In this document: positions 25,764-34,871 of the stretch, piece by piece
How the letters are laid out: each line of letters starts with the position of its first letter
Position numbering within the stretch: position 1 is the stretch's first letter
Assembly (NCBI GenBank): GCA_037968815.1
Contig: JBBKWF010000008.1
Coordinates: forward strand, 62,001-126,000
Direction of reading: 5' to 3'
Length of the DNA: 64,000 nt
Origin: Pseudopedobacter sp037968815
Lineage (GTDB): Bacteria > Bacteroidota > Bacteroidia > Sphingobacteriales > Sphingobacteriaceae
The notes under the pieces: generated by a model
Told to the model about the DNA's origin: nothing
What the model saw: the letters and a program-made list of their open reading frames with translations, nothing else
Databases searched by the model: none
Program-made: the position numbers and the translations under genes

Positions 25764-26473
25764 AATCTAGTTTTTATGAAGGTAAGGGAATTGAAACAGG
25801 TTTAGCATACCAACTTATGGGTATATTAATGTTTAAACTAAATCTTTTGATTATTCTTTAAAGAAAGTTTTACAAATTCTCTGAGAATTAATTAGGTAAA
25901 ACCTGAGTTCGATTATTGCTCATTTTTAAAACTAGGAGCTGTGGGCAACATTAGTTCTAACTATCACGCCTAAGTACAAGCCTTCATTGACCCTCTTTTC
26001 GCCCTTGGCGGTTGCGGAAATGATGAAGAAATAATAGCACTGCCATTGTAGCAACCGGCGCAGGCGAGAGTTTATTCAATTTTATTGTTTTTTCAGGCTT
26101 TCATGTGTTCGCTTCGCTCGGGTTTGGGAACTTTTTTCGGAAAATTGCGAAGCACTCTTGAGTTCCAAAAAAAAAGAAATAGAGAAAAACGAAAAAAAGT
26201 GCCTGCCATTGCCCGGCAGAGGGCAGGAAAGGCTGTGAGGAAAGGCTGAAATTGCCATTCATATAGCCAACTAGAACAAAGTATGTTTCGGCTAAAGCCA
26301 AAAGACGCTACCTTATAAAACGGGCTAAAGCCAGTTTCTATTAATAGCTTATATCGATGTATAAATTTAATCGAATTTTATATTTTTTTTGGAGACGTAA
26401 TTAGCCAATCGCTTTAACAATAGCGGTGCTTTAAATTCTTTTAATAAAGTTTTTAAAAAAATTGAAAACCGAG
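25764..26473. other. 710-bp non-coding region with repeats
   Basis: It holds the inverted copy of the 70-bp repeat (26000-26070), a CCTGCC/GGCAGG hairpin near 26202-26227 and two GGCTAAAGCC words (26289-26299 and 26322-26332). I see no gene: short open frames here overlap repeats and lack family features. Confidence 0.65.
26000..26070 (-). repeat. 71-bp dispersed repeat, inverted copy of 20717-20786
   Basis: It aligns along its full length to the reverse complement of 20717-20786. The two copies bracket the nuclease, HEPN, membrane and CAP genes. Confidence 0.75.
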
Positions 26474-27733
26474 TTAAACTACTCCCATTCGGTTTGAGTC
26501 CAGTTTTATTAGGATAAATAACAAAATGGTAAAACTTAATAATGATGACCCACCGTAACTTACAAAAGGCAAAGGAATCCCAATTACAGGCATTAAGCCC
26601 ACCGTCATGGCTATGTTTACAAAAAAGTGGCAAAATATAATGCATGCAACGGCATAACCGTAAATTCTACTGAAAGATGAACGTTGCCGCTCTGCTAAAT
26701 GGATAATTCGCATCAGTAAAAACAAGTAGAGCGCAATTACTACAAAACTGCCTACAAAACCCCATTCTTCGCCAACGGTACAAAAAATAAAGTCGGTGCT
26801 TTGTTCTGGTACAAAGTTGAATTTAGTTTGTGTTCCTTGTAAATATCCTTTTCCCCATAAACCACCAGAACCAATGGCTATTTTTGATTGGTTTACATTG
26901 TAGCCGGCTCCTCTAGGGTCTTTCACCATACCTAATATTAGCTCAATACGTACTTTTTGGTGAGGCTTTAAAATGTTGTTGTATACAAAGTCTACACTAA
27001 ATACAAACAGTACAGATAGTATAAAGCCACCTACAAAGCCAGCAATTAAAGATCGGTGTTTTCGGTAATTATAAATTAAGAAAGCTAAAAGTGCAATTAA
27101 ACCTAGTATTACAAATAGCTTTGAGTACAAGAGTGTTAAGATGAATAAAATGATCATCATAAAACCAGCGACTAAATAAAGCGGAGATAAGCCTTCGCGG
27201 TATAAAACAAAAATCAAAGAGGTGAAAACCAAAGCAGAACCCGCATCTGGCTGCATTATAATTAATGCAATTGGCACTCCTAATATGGCGAGGGTTGGTA
27301 ATAATGTTTTAAAGTCGGTAAGTTTTGTATTACTCATACTTAGGTACCTTGCTAATAATAAGCAAGTTGCCCATTTAGAAAACTCTGAAGGCTGTAGCCT
27401 GAAATCACCTATAGGTATCCAAGCTTGGTTACCACCCACATTTCTCCCCACTATTAAAACAGCAATTAACAAAAGAATGGTTATTCCGTAAAAAACAGGG
27501 GAAAAAACATACATGAATTTGCTGTCTAATAAGAGAATAACAATACCCGTAACTATTGCTATAACTATGAAAATAAGCTGTTTACCTGAGTTGCTCGCAA
27601 GATTTACAATGGCTTCATTTTCATCATAAACTGCAGCGTGGATGCTAAACCAACCAATGGCTAATAAGCATAGGTATATGATTATGGTTAAAAAATCTAC
27701 ATTAAAGAAAAAGTTTCTGTTTTGGTTATTCAT
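26474..27733 (-). CDS. rodA: Rod-shape SEDS glycosyltransferase RodA
   Basis: RodA polymerises lipid II glycan chains during side-wall growth together with PBP2. This 419-residue membrane protein has about ten spans. It shows RPSEF-type LQPSEFSKWATCLLLARYL, MQPDAGSALVF, and the closing GIPLPFVSYGGSSLLS. It is last in mreC-mreD-mrdA-rodA, 4 bases after mrdA. Confidence 0.95.
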   Translation of the reverse strand: MNNQNRNFFFNVDFLTIIIYLCLLAIGWFSIHAAVYDENEAIVNLASNSGKQLIFIVIAIVTGIVILLLDSKFMYVFSPVFYGITILLLIAVLIVGRNVGGNQAWIPIGDFRLQPSEFSKWATCLLLARYLSMSNTKLTDFKTLLPTLAILGVPIALIIMQPDAGSALVFTSLIFVLYREGLSPLYLVAGFMMIILFILTLLYSKLFVILGLIALLAFLIYNYRKHRSLIAGFVGGFILSVLFVFSVDFVYNNILKPHQKVRIELILGMVKDPRGAGYNVNQSKIAIGSGGLWGKGYLQGTQTKFNFVPEQSTDFIFCTVGEEWGFVGSFVVIALYLFLLMRIIHLAERQRSSFSRIYGYAVACIIFCHFFVNIAMTVGLMPVIGIPLPFVSYGGSSLLSFTILLFILIKLDSNRMGVV

Positions 27734-27737
27734 TTTC

Positions 27738-29663
27738 TTAAAGTGACCTTTTATTAGTTGGAATTACTGCGGGCTGTATAGTTTTACGAGTACTTTTAGT
27801 AGTGTCGGGCTTTGTGCCTGGGCGTACATAAAGTTTCTTTTGACCGGGCAAAAGATTTGCATTAACTAACCTATCTGTATAATATTTTGGCCTGCTGATA
27901 GAATCTCGCAAGTATTTTTCAATCATTAAACTAGCAATAGGAGCAGACCATGTTGAACCGTAGCCCGCATTTTCTACCACTACCGCAATAGCAATTTTAG
28001 GATTGATACGTGGTGCAAAAGCGATAAAAACAGAGTGATTATCACCATGTGGGTTTTGTACAGTTCCGGTTTTTCCGCAAACTTCAATATCATTGATTTT
28101 TGCATTGTAGGCTGTTCCATTGGGTGAGTTTACTACACGGCTCATCCCTTCAATTACGGCGTCGAAATACTGAGGATCAATGCCAGCCGAGTTTTTCTTG
28201 GTGTATTCTTCTTTAATGATTTTTTTATCGCCAATAGCTTTAACCAAATGCGGTTTGTAGTAAAAACCACGGTTAGCCAAAATTGCGGTTACATTAGCCA
28301 TTTGCAGTGGGGTAGTACCTAACTCTCCCTGTCCAATTGATAAAGAAATATTAAATGCAGAGGTCCACTTATCATTCCCGAATGATTTTGTGTAATACTC
28401 TGCTGTGGGTATTAAGCCTTTACGTTCGGCGGGTAAGTCAATATCTAAGGTAGCGCCAATGCCAAATTTCATTACGGCATCTCTCCACCTTTTGTAAGCA
28501 TTAACTGGTTTGGCTCCGGTTTGGTCAATCATACGGGCATAAGCGTAGCCGTAGTAGGTGTTGCAAGAACCTTCAATAGATTGTGCTAAATTTATAGTCC
28601 CATGTACGTGAGTGCAACCCATAAACCCTTTTCGGCCATAACGGTAGCCACCAGGGCAATTGTAAAATGTGTTGGAACTAATTAACCCAAATTGTTGTGC
28701 AACTAAGGCATTAATTACTTTGAATATAGAACCGGGAGGATATTCTGCCTGTATAGGCCTAATAAACATAGGTTTAAAAGGGTTTCGCAATAACTTCATG
28801 TAATTATTGCCTCTTTCTCTTCCAACCATCATGTTTGGATTATAACCGGGACTACTAATTGAAGCTAATATTTCGCCAGTTGCGGGTTCAATAGCGACTA
28901 CACTACCAATTTTATTTTGCATTAGCATTTCGCCGTACATCTGTAGTTTTTTGTCTAAAGACGAAATTAACCTGTCGCCGGCAACAGCAACAGTGTCGTA
29001 TTTACCTTCTAAAAAGCCTCCTTGTTCGCGGTTATGCACATCAACCATAATGTTTCTTACACCACGCTGACCTCTCAATAAATCCTCGTAAGATTTTTCG
29101 ATCCCTGTTTTTCCTATGTAATCTCCTTGGCTATAAAAGCCGTCGTGTTTTTCTATTTCGCGATCATTTACCTCGCCAATGTAGCCCAAAAATTGTGCTG
29201 CGGTAGAATCGGGGTAATACCTTACCGATCTGTTTTGCACATAAAAGCCCGGAAACTCAAAAAGCTTTTCTTGAAATGCGGCATAGGTTAATGCTGATAA
29301 TTGCTTTTGAAATAAGGAAGCTCTGTATAAGGAGTAGTTTTTTGCCTTTTTAAAAGACTTGTCAAAATCCTTTTTGTCAATTTTAATTAGCCTACAAAAC
29401 TCAAGAGTATCCATTTCCTTAACCTGTCCGGGGATAACCATTAAGTCGTAAACAGGTTCGTTTTGGACTAAAATATTGTTATTTCTATCTAAAATAACCC
29501 CACGAGCAGGGTAAATGATCAGTTTACGTAGTACGTTATTGTCAGCAGAAAGCTTGTAAGAATCGTCAATAACTTGAATATAGTACAGCTTACCCAATAA
29601 AATTAAAGAGACAAGAATGAAAATGCCCTGAATAATGTATCTACGTTTAAAAAAACTATTCAT
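27738..29663 (-). CDS. mrdA: Penicillin-binding protein 2, elongasome transpeptidase
   Basis: PBP2 cross-links peptidoglycan in the elongasome. The 641-residue protein has one N-terminal membrane anchor, a dimerisation domain, and the transpeptidase motifs SxxK (S312 in PPGSIFKV), SxN (GSCNTYY, about residue 366) and KTG (CGKTGTVQ, about residue 532). Its stop and the mreD stop-start region overlap neighbours, showing a tight operon. Confidence 0.95.
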   Translation of the reverse strand: MNSFFKRRYIIQGIFILVSLILLGKLYYIQVIDDSYKLSADNNVLRKLIIYPARGVILDRNNNILVQNEPVYDLMVIPGQVKEMDTLEFCRLIKIDKKDFDKSFKKAKNYSLYRASLFQKQLSALTYAAFQEKLFEFPGFYVQNRSVRYYPDSTAAQFLGYIGEVNDREIEKHDGFYSQGDYIGKTGIEKSYEDLLRGQRGVRNIMVDVHNREQGGFLEGKYDTVAVAGDRLISSLDKKLQMYGEMLMQNKIGSVVAIEPATGEILASISSPGYNPNMMVGRERGNNYMKLLRNPFKPMFIRPIQAEYPPGSIFKVINALVAQQFGLISSNTFYNCPGGYRYGRKGFMGCTHVHGTINLAQSIEGSCNTYYGYAYARMIDQTGAKPVNAYKRWRDAVMKFGIGATLDIDLPAERKGLIPTAEYYTKSFGNDKWTSAFNISLSIGQGELGTTPLQMANVTAILANRGFYYKPHLVKAIGDKKIIKEEYTKKNSAGIDPQYFDAVIEGMSRVVNSPNGTAYNAKINDIEVCGKTGTVQNPHGDNHSVFIAFAPRINPKIAIAVVVENAGYGSTWSAPIASLMIEKYLRDSISRPKYYTDRLVNANLLPGQKKLYVRPGTKPDTTKSTRKTIQPAVIPTNKRSL

Positions 29664-30175
29664 TTACGTTGTCTCTTTCTAAAGAATAATAGCTCTGCTA
29701 TAAAAATCAAAGTTAAGGTAAATAAAGAACTGATGAATACCCGGCTTATTGTAGATGGAATTTCTGAAAAGCGGAATACTTCAAAATTTAATAAAAAGAA
29801 ATGATGAACCAATGTTAAAACCAGTGCATAAAAGAAAAACCACCGGAAACCCATGATGGCTAAAGTTGGCTCTGGATCATTATCGTAACTGTCTTTTTGT
29901 ACTGTAATACTGGTGATAGAAACCCTTACAAATGCAGTAATTACACAAGCACTGGCGTGTAAGCCTACGGTGTCGTTAAAAATATCAATGTTTAATCCTA
30001 TTAAAAAGGAAAGGAAAAATAGTAGCCAATTTGGAGTTTCAAAAGGCAATAACAGTATAAAAAGGATGTAAAAATAAGGTGTGTTTAAACCAAACAAAAC
30101 CATGTTTTTTAGCAGAAAAATCTGAATTAACACCAATAAAATGTATCGGATAATGTTTTTTAGGATACTATTCAT
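29660..30175 (-). CDS. mreD: Rod-shape protein MreD
   Basis: A 171-residue membrane protein with five or six spans and the motif LPFETPNWLLFFLSFLIGLNIDIFND-like region (in parts), as in Bacteroidota MreD. It lies between mreC and mrdA with overlaps of 8 and 4 bases. The identity rests on position as well as on the hydropathy. Confidence 0.88.
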   Translation of the reverse strand: MNSILKNIIRYILLVLIQIFLLKNMVLFGLNTPYFYILFILLLPFETPNWLLFFLSFLIGLNIDIFNDTVGLHASACVITAFVRVSITSITVQKDSYDNDPEPTLAIMGFRWFFFYALVLTLVHHFFLLNFEVFRFSEIPSTISRVFISSLFTLTLIFIAELLFFRKRQRK

Positions 30176-31007
30176 TTATGCTCTCCTTATTTTGCTGCTC
30201 TAAAGTTTCCTGTTCTGCCTGAAAATTGTTTTTTATTACGTAAACGTACTGTAAAGCATAAAAGTTAGTTGCCAATTTTACAGAAATATCTAAAAAACTG
30301 CCACCACCTTTAACTCCAGACTTTAAAACGTGACCAATTAAAATTCCTTTCGGGAAAATAACACCTAAACCAGATGTTACAACTCTGGCATTTGGCTTTA
30401 AGTCCAACTGATTTGGGATATCTGTTAAGGTTACCACATGAGGGTCTTTACCTTCCCAAATTAAAGGGCCAAAATATGGAGTGCCTTCAATTGATGAGGT
30501 AATCCGTGTGTCTTCATGCAAAACCGATTGTATGGAGGCGAAATTTTCAGAAACGTTCCACACAATACCTATAATACCGTTTGGTCCAACTACGCCCATT
30601 CCTTTTTTTATCCCTTCTTTTGAACCGCGGTTGATGGTGATATAGTTGTTTCTGGCTGTGATTGATTTGTTTACAACTTCCGCTAAAGTGTATTGGTATT
30701 TTACGCGGTTGATGGTGTCTACCACTATTTGAGTAATAACGCTATCGTCTAAAAAAGCAGATTTTAGCTGCCCGCGTAATCGGATGTTTTCTTTTGCCAA
30801 ACTATCGTTTACCAAGTTTAAATTTAAATACTTGTTTACCGAGTTTACATCTTTGTAAATGCTACCTACAATCTGATTAGAGGTGTTAAAAGTGCTTGCT
30901 CTTTGAAAATCGTTATTACGAATAAGTAAAATAACAGAAATTGTTAGGTAAATGATCAAGAAGAAGAAAGCGTTGTATTTACTAATGAACCTCCAAAGAT
31001 TTAACAT
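30168..31007 (-). CDS. mreC: Rod-shape protein MreC
   Basis: MreC is the periplasmic organiser of the elongasome. The 279-residue protein has one N-terminal anchor, a short coiled coil (about residues 60-85) and two beta domains with NYITINRGSKEGIKKGMGV and GVVGPNGIIGIVWNVS. mreB, usually next to it, is not found upstream; the next gene is an antiporter 228 bases away. Confidence 0.93.
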   Translation of the reverse strand: MLNLWRFISKYNAFFFLIIYLTISVILLIRNNDFQRASTFNTSNQIVGSIYKDVNSVNKYLNLNLVNDSLAKENIRLRGQLKSAFLDDSVITQIVVDTINRVKYQYTLAEVVNKSITARNNYITINRGSKEGIKKGMGVVGPNGIIGIVWNVSENFASIQSVLHEDTRITSSIEGTPYFGPLIWEGKDPHVVTLTDIPNQLDLKPNARVVTSGLGVIFPKGILIGHVLKSGVKGGGSFLDISVKLATNFYALQYVYVIKNNFQAEQETLEQQNKESINE

Positions 31008-31235
31008 AGGTTTTGCTAAATATGATGTTAATAAGAAAGGTTTATATCGTTATTCAAGAAAAACAGGTTTTTGCTTGGACTTGTTTTACGATATTTTTTA
31101 TAGCAGAGCATTGTAGTTTTTTTACTGAAAGCGTGTTTGTTATCAATTAAAACATACGTTTATTGATATGTTTTCAAAGATATAGAAAATACATAAGATT
31201 AGAAAAATGCTACAAGATAGTTTGCTTAACCAGTA

Positions 31236-32420
31236 CTATTTAGCCACTGGTGTTTCTTTTTTTGCACCTAATAAACCCACACTCATAACAATACTTGTAG
31301 ATAGTATTACTAAGAATAAAAGCCCTGTTTCCACACCATTAATACGCATTTCTTTAGGCAAGTTGTAAAACAATAAGATACTTATTAAGCCCCTAGGTGT
31401 AATAAACAAAGCAGGATTAATTTTTACTTTTGCAGCATATTTTAAATAAAGAAACCTAATAAGGTAGGTTGCTACTAAAATTAATAAACCATACTGTATA
31501 AGCTCAATGTTTTGAAACTGCTCTACTACTATTGTAAAACCAAATATTACAAAAAAGAAGGTACGTATCAGAAAAGCGCTTTCTGCAGATAACTGGTGCA
31601 GTTGAACCAAGTCTTTTGAAAGGTTTGGGTAAATAAAGTACTTTCTAAAGAGTGGGATTCTAATCTCGTCAGAGTTGTTTAAAAACAAACCAAATGCGAG
31701 TACAATAATCAAAGCTGATAGGTGGTAACTTTGCCCAATAGCATATACTAATATCAAAATAGAGATGATTAAAAAGAACTTTATGTTGTGGCTTATTTTA
31801 CCAATTAAATAAAGTAATAGTAAACACGATACCGATGCAAACAAGAAAATCATTACTAACTCTCCGCCTAAACTTGCAAAAGCAGAAACGTTAAAACTAT
31901 CGTTACTTATTGCAAAATTGAACAGTATAATCCCCGCAATATCAGAGAAAGAAGACTCATAAATTACAAATTCCCGGTCGGTTTTATTAAGGTTTACAGC
32001 AGATGGTATTGCAATAGCAGAGCTTATTACACTAAAAGGAATGGAGTTTACAAAACATAAGTAATAAGAAGCTCCAGTTAGCTCATGTAAAATAAAGGTA
32101 ATTGCAACTGTAGTTAAAAGGAGTACACTAATTGCTGAAAACAAGGTTTTTTTAATCAGCTTGTTTTTTTCTTTTTCGTACTTTAAGTCTAAAGCACCTT
32201 CAAAAACAATCAATATCAAACCTACTGTACCTAATGTAGGTAGGATGGTTAAAAAATCAAAAGTCTGGATTTTAAAATAGGTAACAATCTGCTTTAAGCC
32301 AATGCCTAAAAAAAGCAAAAGTAAAACAGACGGGACTTTAGTCTTCTTAGCAATCATATCAAATAGATATGAAAATATTACTAATCCACTAAGTATAATG
32401 AGTATTGTATATGTAGTCAT
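31236..32420 (-). CDS. Cation:proton antiporter, CPA family
   Basis: A 394-residue membrane protein with about twelve spans. It shows LGTVGLILIVFEGALDLKYE (residues about 65-84) and SAIAIPSAVNLNKTDREFVIYESSFSD (in parts), as in the NhaP/KefB-like exchangers, plus a late PRGLISILLFY. The ion (Na+ or K+) cannot be told. It is a single gene in its own unit. Confidence 0.85.
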   Translation of the reverse strand: MTTYTILIILSGLVIFSYLFDMIAKKTKVPSVLLLLFLGIGLKQIVTYFKIQTFDFLTILPTLGTVGLILIVFEGALDLKYEKEKNKLIKKTLFSAISVLLLTTVAITFILHELTGASYYLCFVNSIPFSVISSAIAIPSAVNLNKTDREFVIYESSFSDIAGIILFNFAISNDSFNVSAFASLGGELVMIFLFASVSCLLLLYLIGKISHNIKFFLIISILILVYAIGQSYHLSALIIVLAFGLFLNNSDEIRIPLFRKYFIYPNLSKDLVQLHQLSAESAFLIRTFFFVIFGFTIVVEQFQNIELIQYGLLILVATYLIRFLYLKYAAKVKINPALFITPRGLISILLFYNLPKEMRINGVETGLLFLVILSTSIVMSVGLLGAKKETPVAK

Positions 32421-32544
32421 AAAATAAGCAAAGCTTCAACGGATAAATATAAATGATTTTTGTGATTAAGAATTAATTTTTGACAGAAACTACTCAGTAT
32501 GGTAATATTTTGCCGTTTTATAATTAATAATTAATTTTTTTTCT

Positions 32545-32552
32545 TAAATTTG
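32545..32552 (+). promoter_or_regulatory. Bacteroidota-type -7 box before the symporter operon
   Basis: TAAATTTG fits TAnnTTTG and lies 73 bases before the ATG at 32625. I see no -33 TTG at the usual distance. Confidence 0.4.
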
Positions 32553-32624
32553 TAAACTTTCACGCCGTTAGCTCAAATAATGGCAGTTTTTCTTATTGAA
32601 TAATCAAATTTATTTTTTTTATAT

Positions 32625-34082
32625 ATGCATTGGATTGATGCCGTAATCTTCATATTATATCTTTTTAGCCTTATTGGTATTGGTTTCCATTTTATGAGGA
32701 AGAACCAAAATACCGAGGATTATTTTGTAGGTGGAAGGAGTATGTCTAAATGGCATATAGGTTTATCAGTAGTGGCCACAGATGTTGGAGGAGGCTTTTC
32801 TATAGGTTTAGGCGGACTAGGTTTTGTGATGGGATTGTCTGGTTCGTGGATGCTGTTCACTGGCTTAATAGGAGCATGGCTAAGTGCCGTTGTGCTTATT
32901 CCTAAAATCTATAAGTTAGGTAGTAAACATAAATTTTTATCCTTTCCGCAAGTATTTGGTCATTATTTTAATGCTAAAGTAGCAATTGTAGCAGGTTTAA
33001 TTTCTGCAATAGGCTATTTAGGTTTCACCAGCTCACAAATATTGGCGGGAGCAAAACTAGCTTCAGCATCTTTTGTTGGCTTAGAGTTAAGCACTGCTTT
33101 GTGGTTAATGGGGGGTATAACTGTTGTTTATACAGTTTTAGGAGGAATGAAAGCCGTTATTTATACCGATACCATACAGTGGATTGTGTTGATTGGCGGT
33201 TTATTGTTTATAGGTATTCCCTTAGCTTATTTTGCTGTTGGTGGCTATGATGTTATTGTTGATACCTTACCTGCTAGTTTTTTTTCGATGAGTAATGTAA
33301 GTTGGCAGACTGTAGTTAACTGGGCAATTACCATTATACCAATTTGGTTTGTTGGGATGACTCTTTATCAACGGATTTACTCTAGTAAAAGCGAAACCGA
33401 TGCAAAAAAAGCTTGGTTTATTGCCGGTCTTTTTGAGTGGCCTGTAATGGCTTTTATGGGCGTTTTATTAGGTTTGTTTGCAAGAGTAGGTGCAGAACAA
33501 GGAATGTTTGCCAGCATAGGTTTTGCCGAAGCCGCTACAATGGATCCAGAAATGGGTTTACCTTTACTGTTAAGACATATTTTACCTATTGGATTAATGG
33601 GTGTAATGATGTCGGTTTATTTTTCAGCCATACTTTCCACTGCTGATAGCTGTTTAATGGCGGCGTCAGGTAATGTATTAACAGATTTAATAGGCGGTTT
33701 TCGTAAAAAAGCCTTTAGTGATAAGTATATATTAAGGCTATCGCAACTATTAACCCTAATATTAGGGTTCATTGCCATTTTTTTGGCATCAATGATGGAG
33801 AATGTATTAAACATGATGCTTTATAGTTATGCTTTTATGGTTTCTGGTTTGTTAGTTCCCTTGATTGCAGCATTGTTTTTTAAGCAAAATAACTCAGTAG
33901 CAGCTATGATGGCAATGGTTGGAGGCGGAATTACCACGCTAAGCTTAACCTTGTTTTTTGACAAATTACCTTTTGGTTTAGATGCCAATTTATTCGGAAT
34001 TACTACATCCTTACTTTTGTTTGTTGTAGGATTGTATGTTTTTCCTAATCAAAAATTAAATAAAATAGAAAATGGAAATTAG
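32625..34082 (+). CDS. Sodium:solute symporter family transporter
   Basis: A 485-residue protein with about thirteen membrane helices. SSS features include NTEDYFVGGRSMSKWHIGLS near residue 30, VYTVLGGMKAVIYTDTIQW near residue 170 and FSAILSTADSCLMAASG near residue 335. It is first in an operon with GNAT, M20 and racemase genes, so the substrate may be an amino acid or amide. The overlap with the GNAT gene is 11 bases. Confidence 0.9.
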   Translation: MHWIDAVIFILYLFSLIGIGFHFMRKNQNTEDYFVGGRSMSKWHIGLSVVATDVGGGFSIGLGGLGFVMGLSGSWMLFTGLIGAWLSAVVLIPKIYKLGSKHKFLSFPQVFGHYFNAKVAIVAGLISAIGYLGFTSSQILAGAKLASASFVGLELSTALWLMGGITVVYTVLGGMKAVIYTDTIQWIVLIGGLLFIGIPLAYFAVGGYDVIVDTLPASFFSMSNVSWQTVVNWAITIIPIWFVGMTLYQRIYSSKSETDAKKAWFIAGLFEWPVMAFMGVLLGLFARVGAEQGMFASIGFAEAATMDPEMGLPLLLRHILPIGLMGVMMSVYFSAILSTADSCLMAASGNVLTDLIGGFRKKAFSDKYILRLSQLLTLILGFIAIFLASMMENVLNMMLYSYAFMVSGLLVPLIAALFFKQNNSVAAMMAMVGGGITTLSLTLFFDKLPFGLDANLFGITTSLLLFVVGLYVFPNQKLNKIENGN

Positions 34083-34500
34083 AATTATAAATAAAGATAC
34101 CGGTGCGGATAAAACTTTTTCGAACGATGCAATAGCAAGTTTTTTAGAAGTCTATTTAGACCAATACGGAGATAAAAAAGAAGATATTTTAAAGTGCTTG
34201 GACTATGTTTTTAACAAAGGTGGGTTTATCGCACTTGCTGTTGAAGGCAATGAGCTTGTTGGCGCAACGGTTTTAAACGAAACCGGTATGGACAGTTATA
34301 TCCCAGAAAATATTTTGGTGTATATTGCTGTACACAAAAACCAACGAGGCAAAGGCTTGGGAAGCAAGCTAATGCAAAAAGCCCTTGATAACGCAAAAGG
34401 AAGCATTGCACTACACGTAGAAGCGGATAATCCTGCAAAAAAGCTATATGAACGTTTGGGCTTTAGTAACAAATACTTAGAAATGCGCTTGCAAAGATGA
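34072..34500 (+). CDS. GNAT-family N-acetyltransferase
   Basis: A 142-residue protein with the acetyl-CoA loop KNQRGKGLGSKLMQKAL (about residue 92) and the late YERLGFSN. The substrate is unknown. It overlaps the transporter before it and the M20 fragment after it (ATGA), so it belongs to the operon. Confidence 0.88.
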   Translation: MEIRIINKDTGADKTFSNDAIASFLEVYLDQYGDKKEDILKCLDYVFNKGGFIALAVEGNELVGATVLNETGMDSYIPENILVYIAVHKNQRGKGLGSKLMQKALDNAKGSIALHVEADNPAKKLYERLGFSNKYLEMRLQR

Positions 34501-34871
34501 TTCCCAATCTCGACTATTTAAAAAGCGTCCGTAGCCATTTGCATCAATATCCTGAGATACCTGGTGCCGAAAAACAGACTGCGGATTATTTACTAGCCGA
34601 AATCCAAAAATTAAATACTACTCAAGTTATTAAAAACTTGGGTGGGTACGGGTTTCTAGTTGTTTTTGATAGCGGTGTTGTCGGAGATTCATTACTTTTT
34701 AGAGCCGAGTTAGACGGATTACCAATTACAGATACCAAAGATTGTTCACGCCAATCCAAAAATGCCGGTTTTGGATACCAATGCGGGCATAATGGTCATA
34801 TGACGATTTTGTTGGGTTTAGCAATGCATTTATCAGATAATTTACCTGGTCAACATAAAAACGAAGCATAA
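34497..34871 (+). pseudogene. M20-family amidohydrolase, N-terminal third only
   Basis: The 124 residues match the start of M20/HipO-type amidohydrolases: RSHLHQYPEIPGAEKQTADY, then LLFRAELDGLPITDT and YQCGHNGHMTILLGLAMHLS. The intact family is near 380-400 residues. The frame stops soon after the second metal motif, and the racemase starts directly at the next base, so the rest is missing rather than frameshifted. It is either a remnant left by a deletion or a reused short protein. Metal ligands further along are absent, so hydrolase activity is unlikely. Confidence 0.8.

Noticed and set aside
26101..26301. A 66-codon frame in the 25.8-26.5 kb gap
   Set aside because: It runs over repeats and lacks family features or a ribosome site; likely chance.
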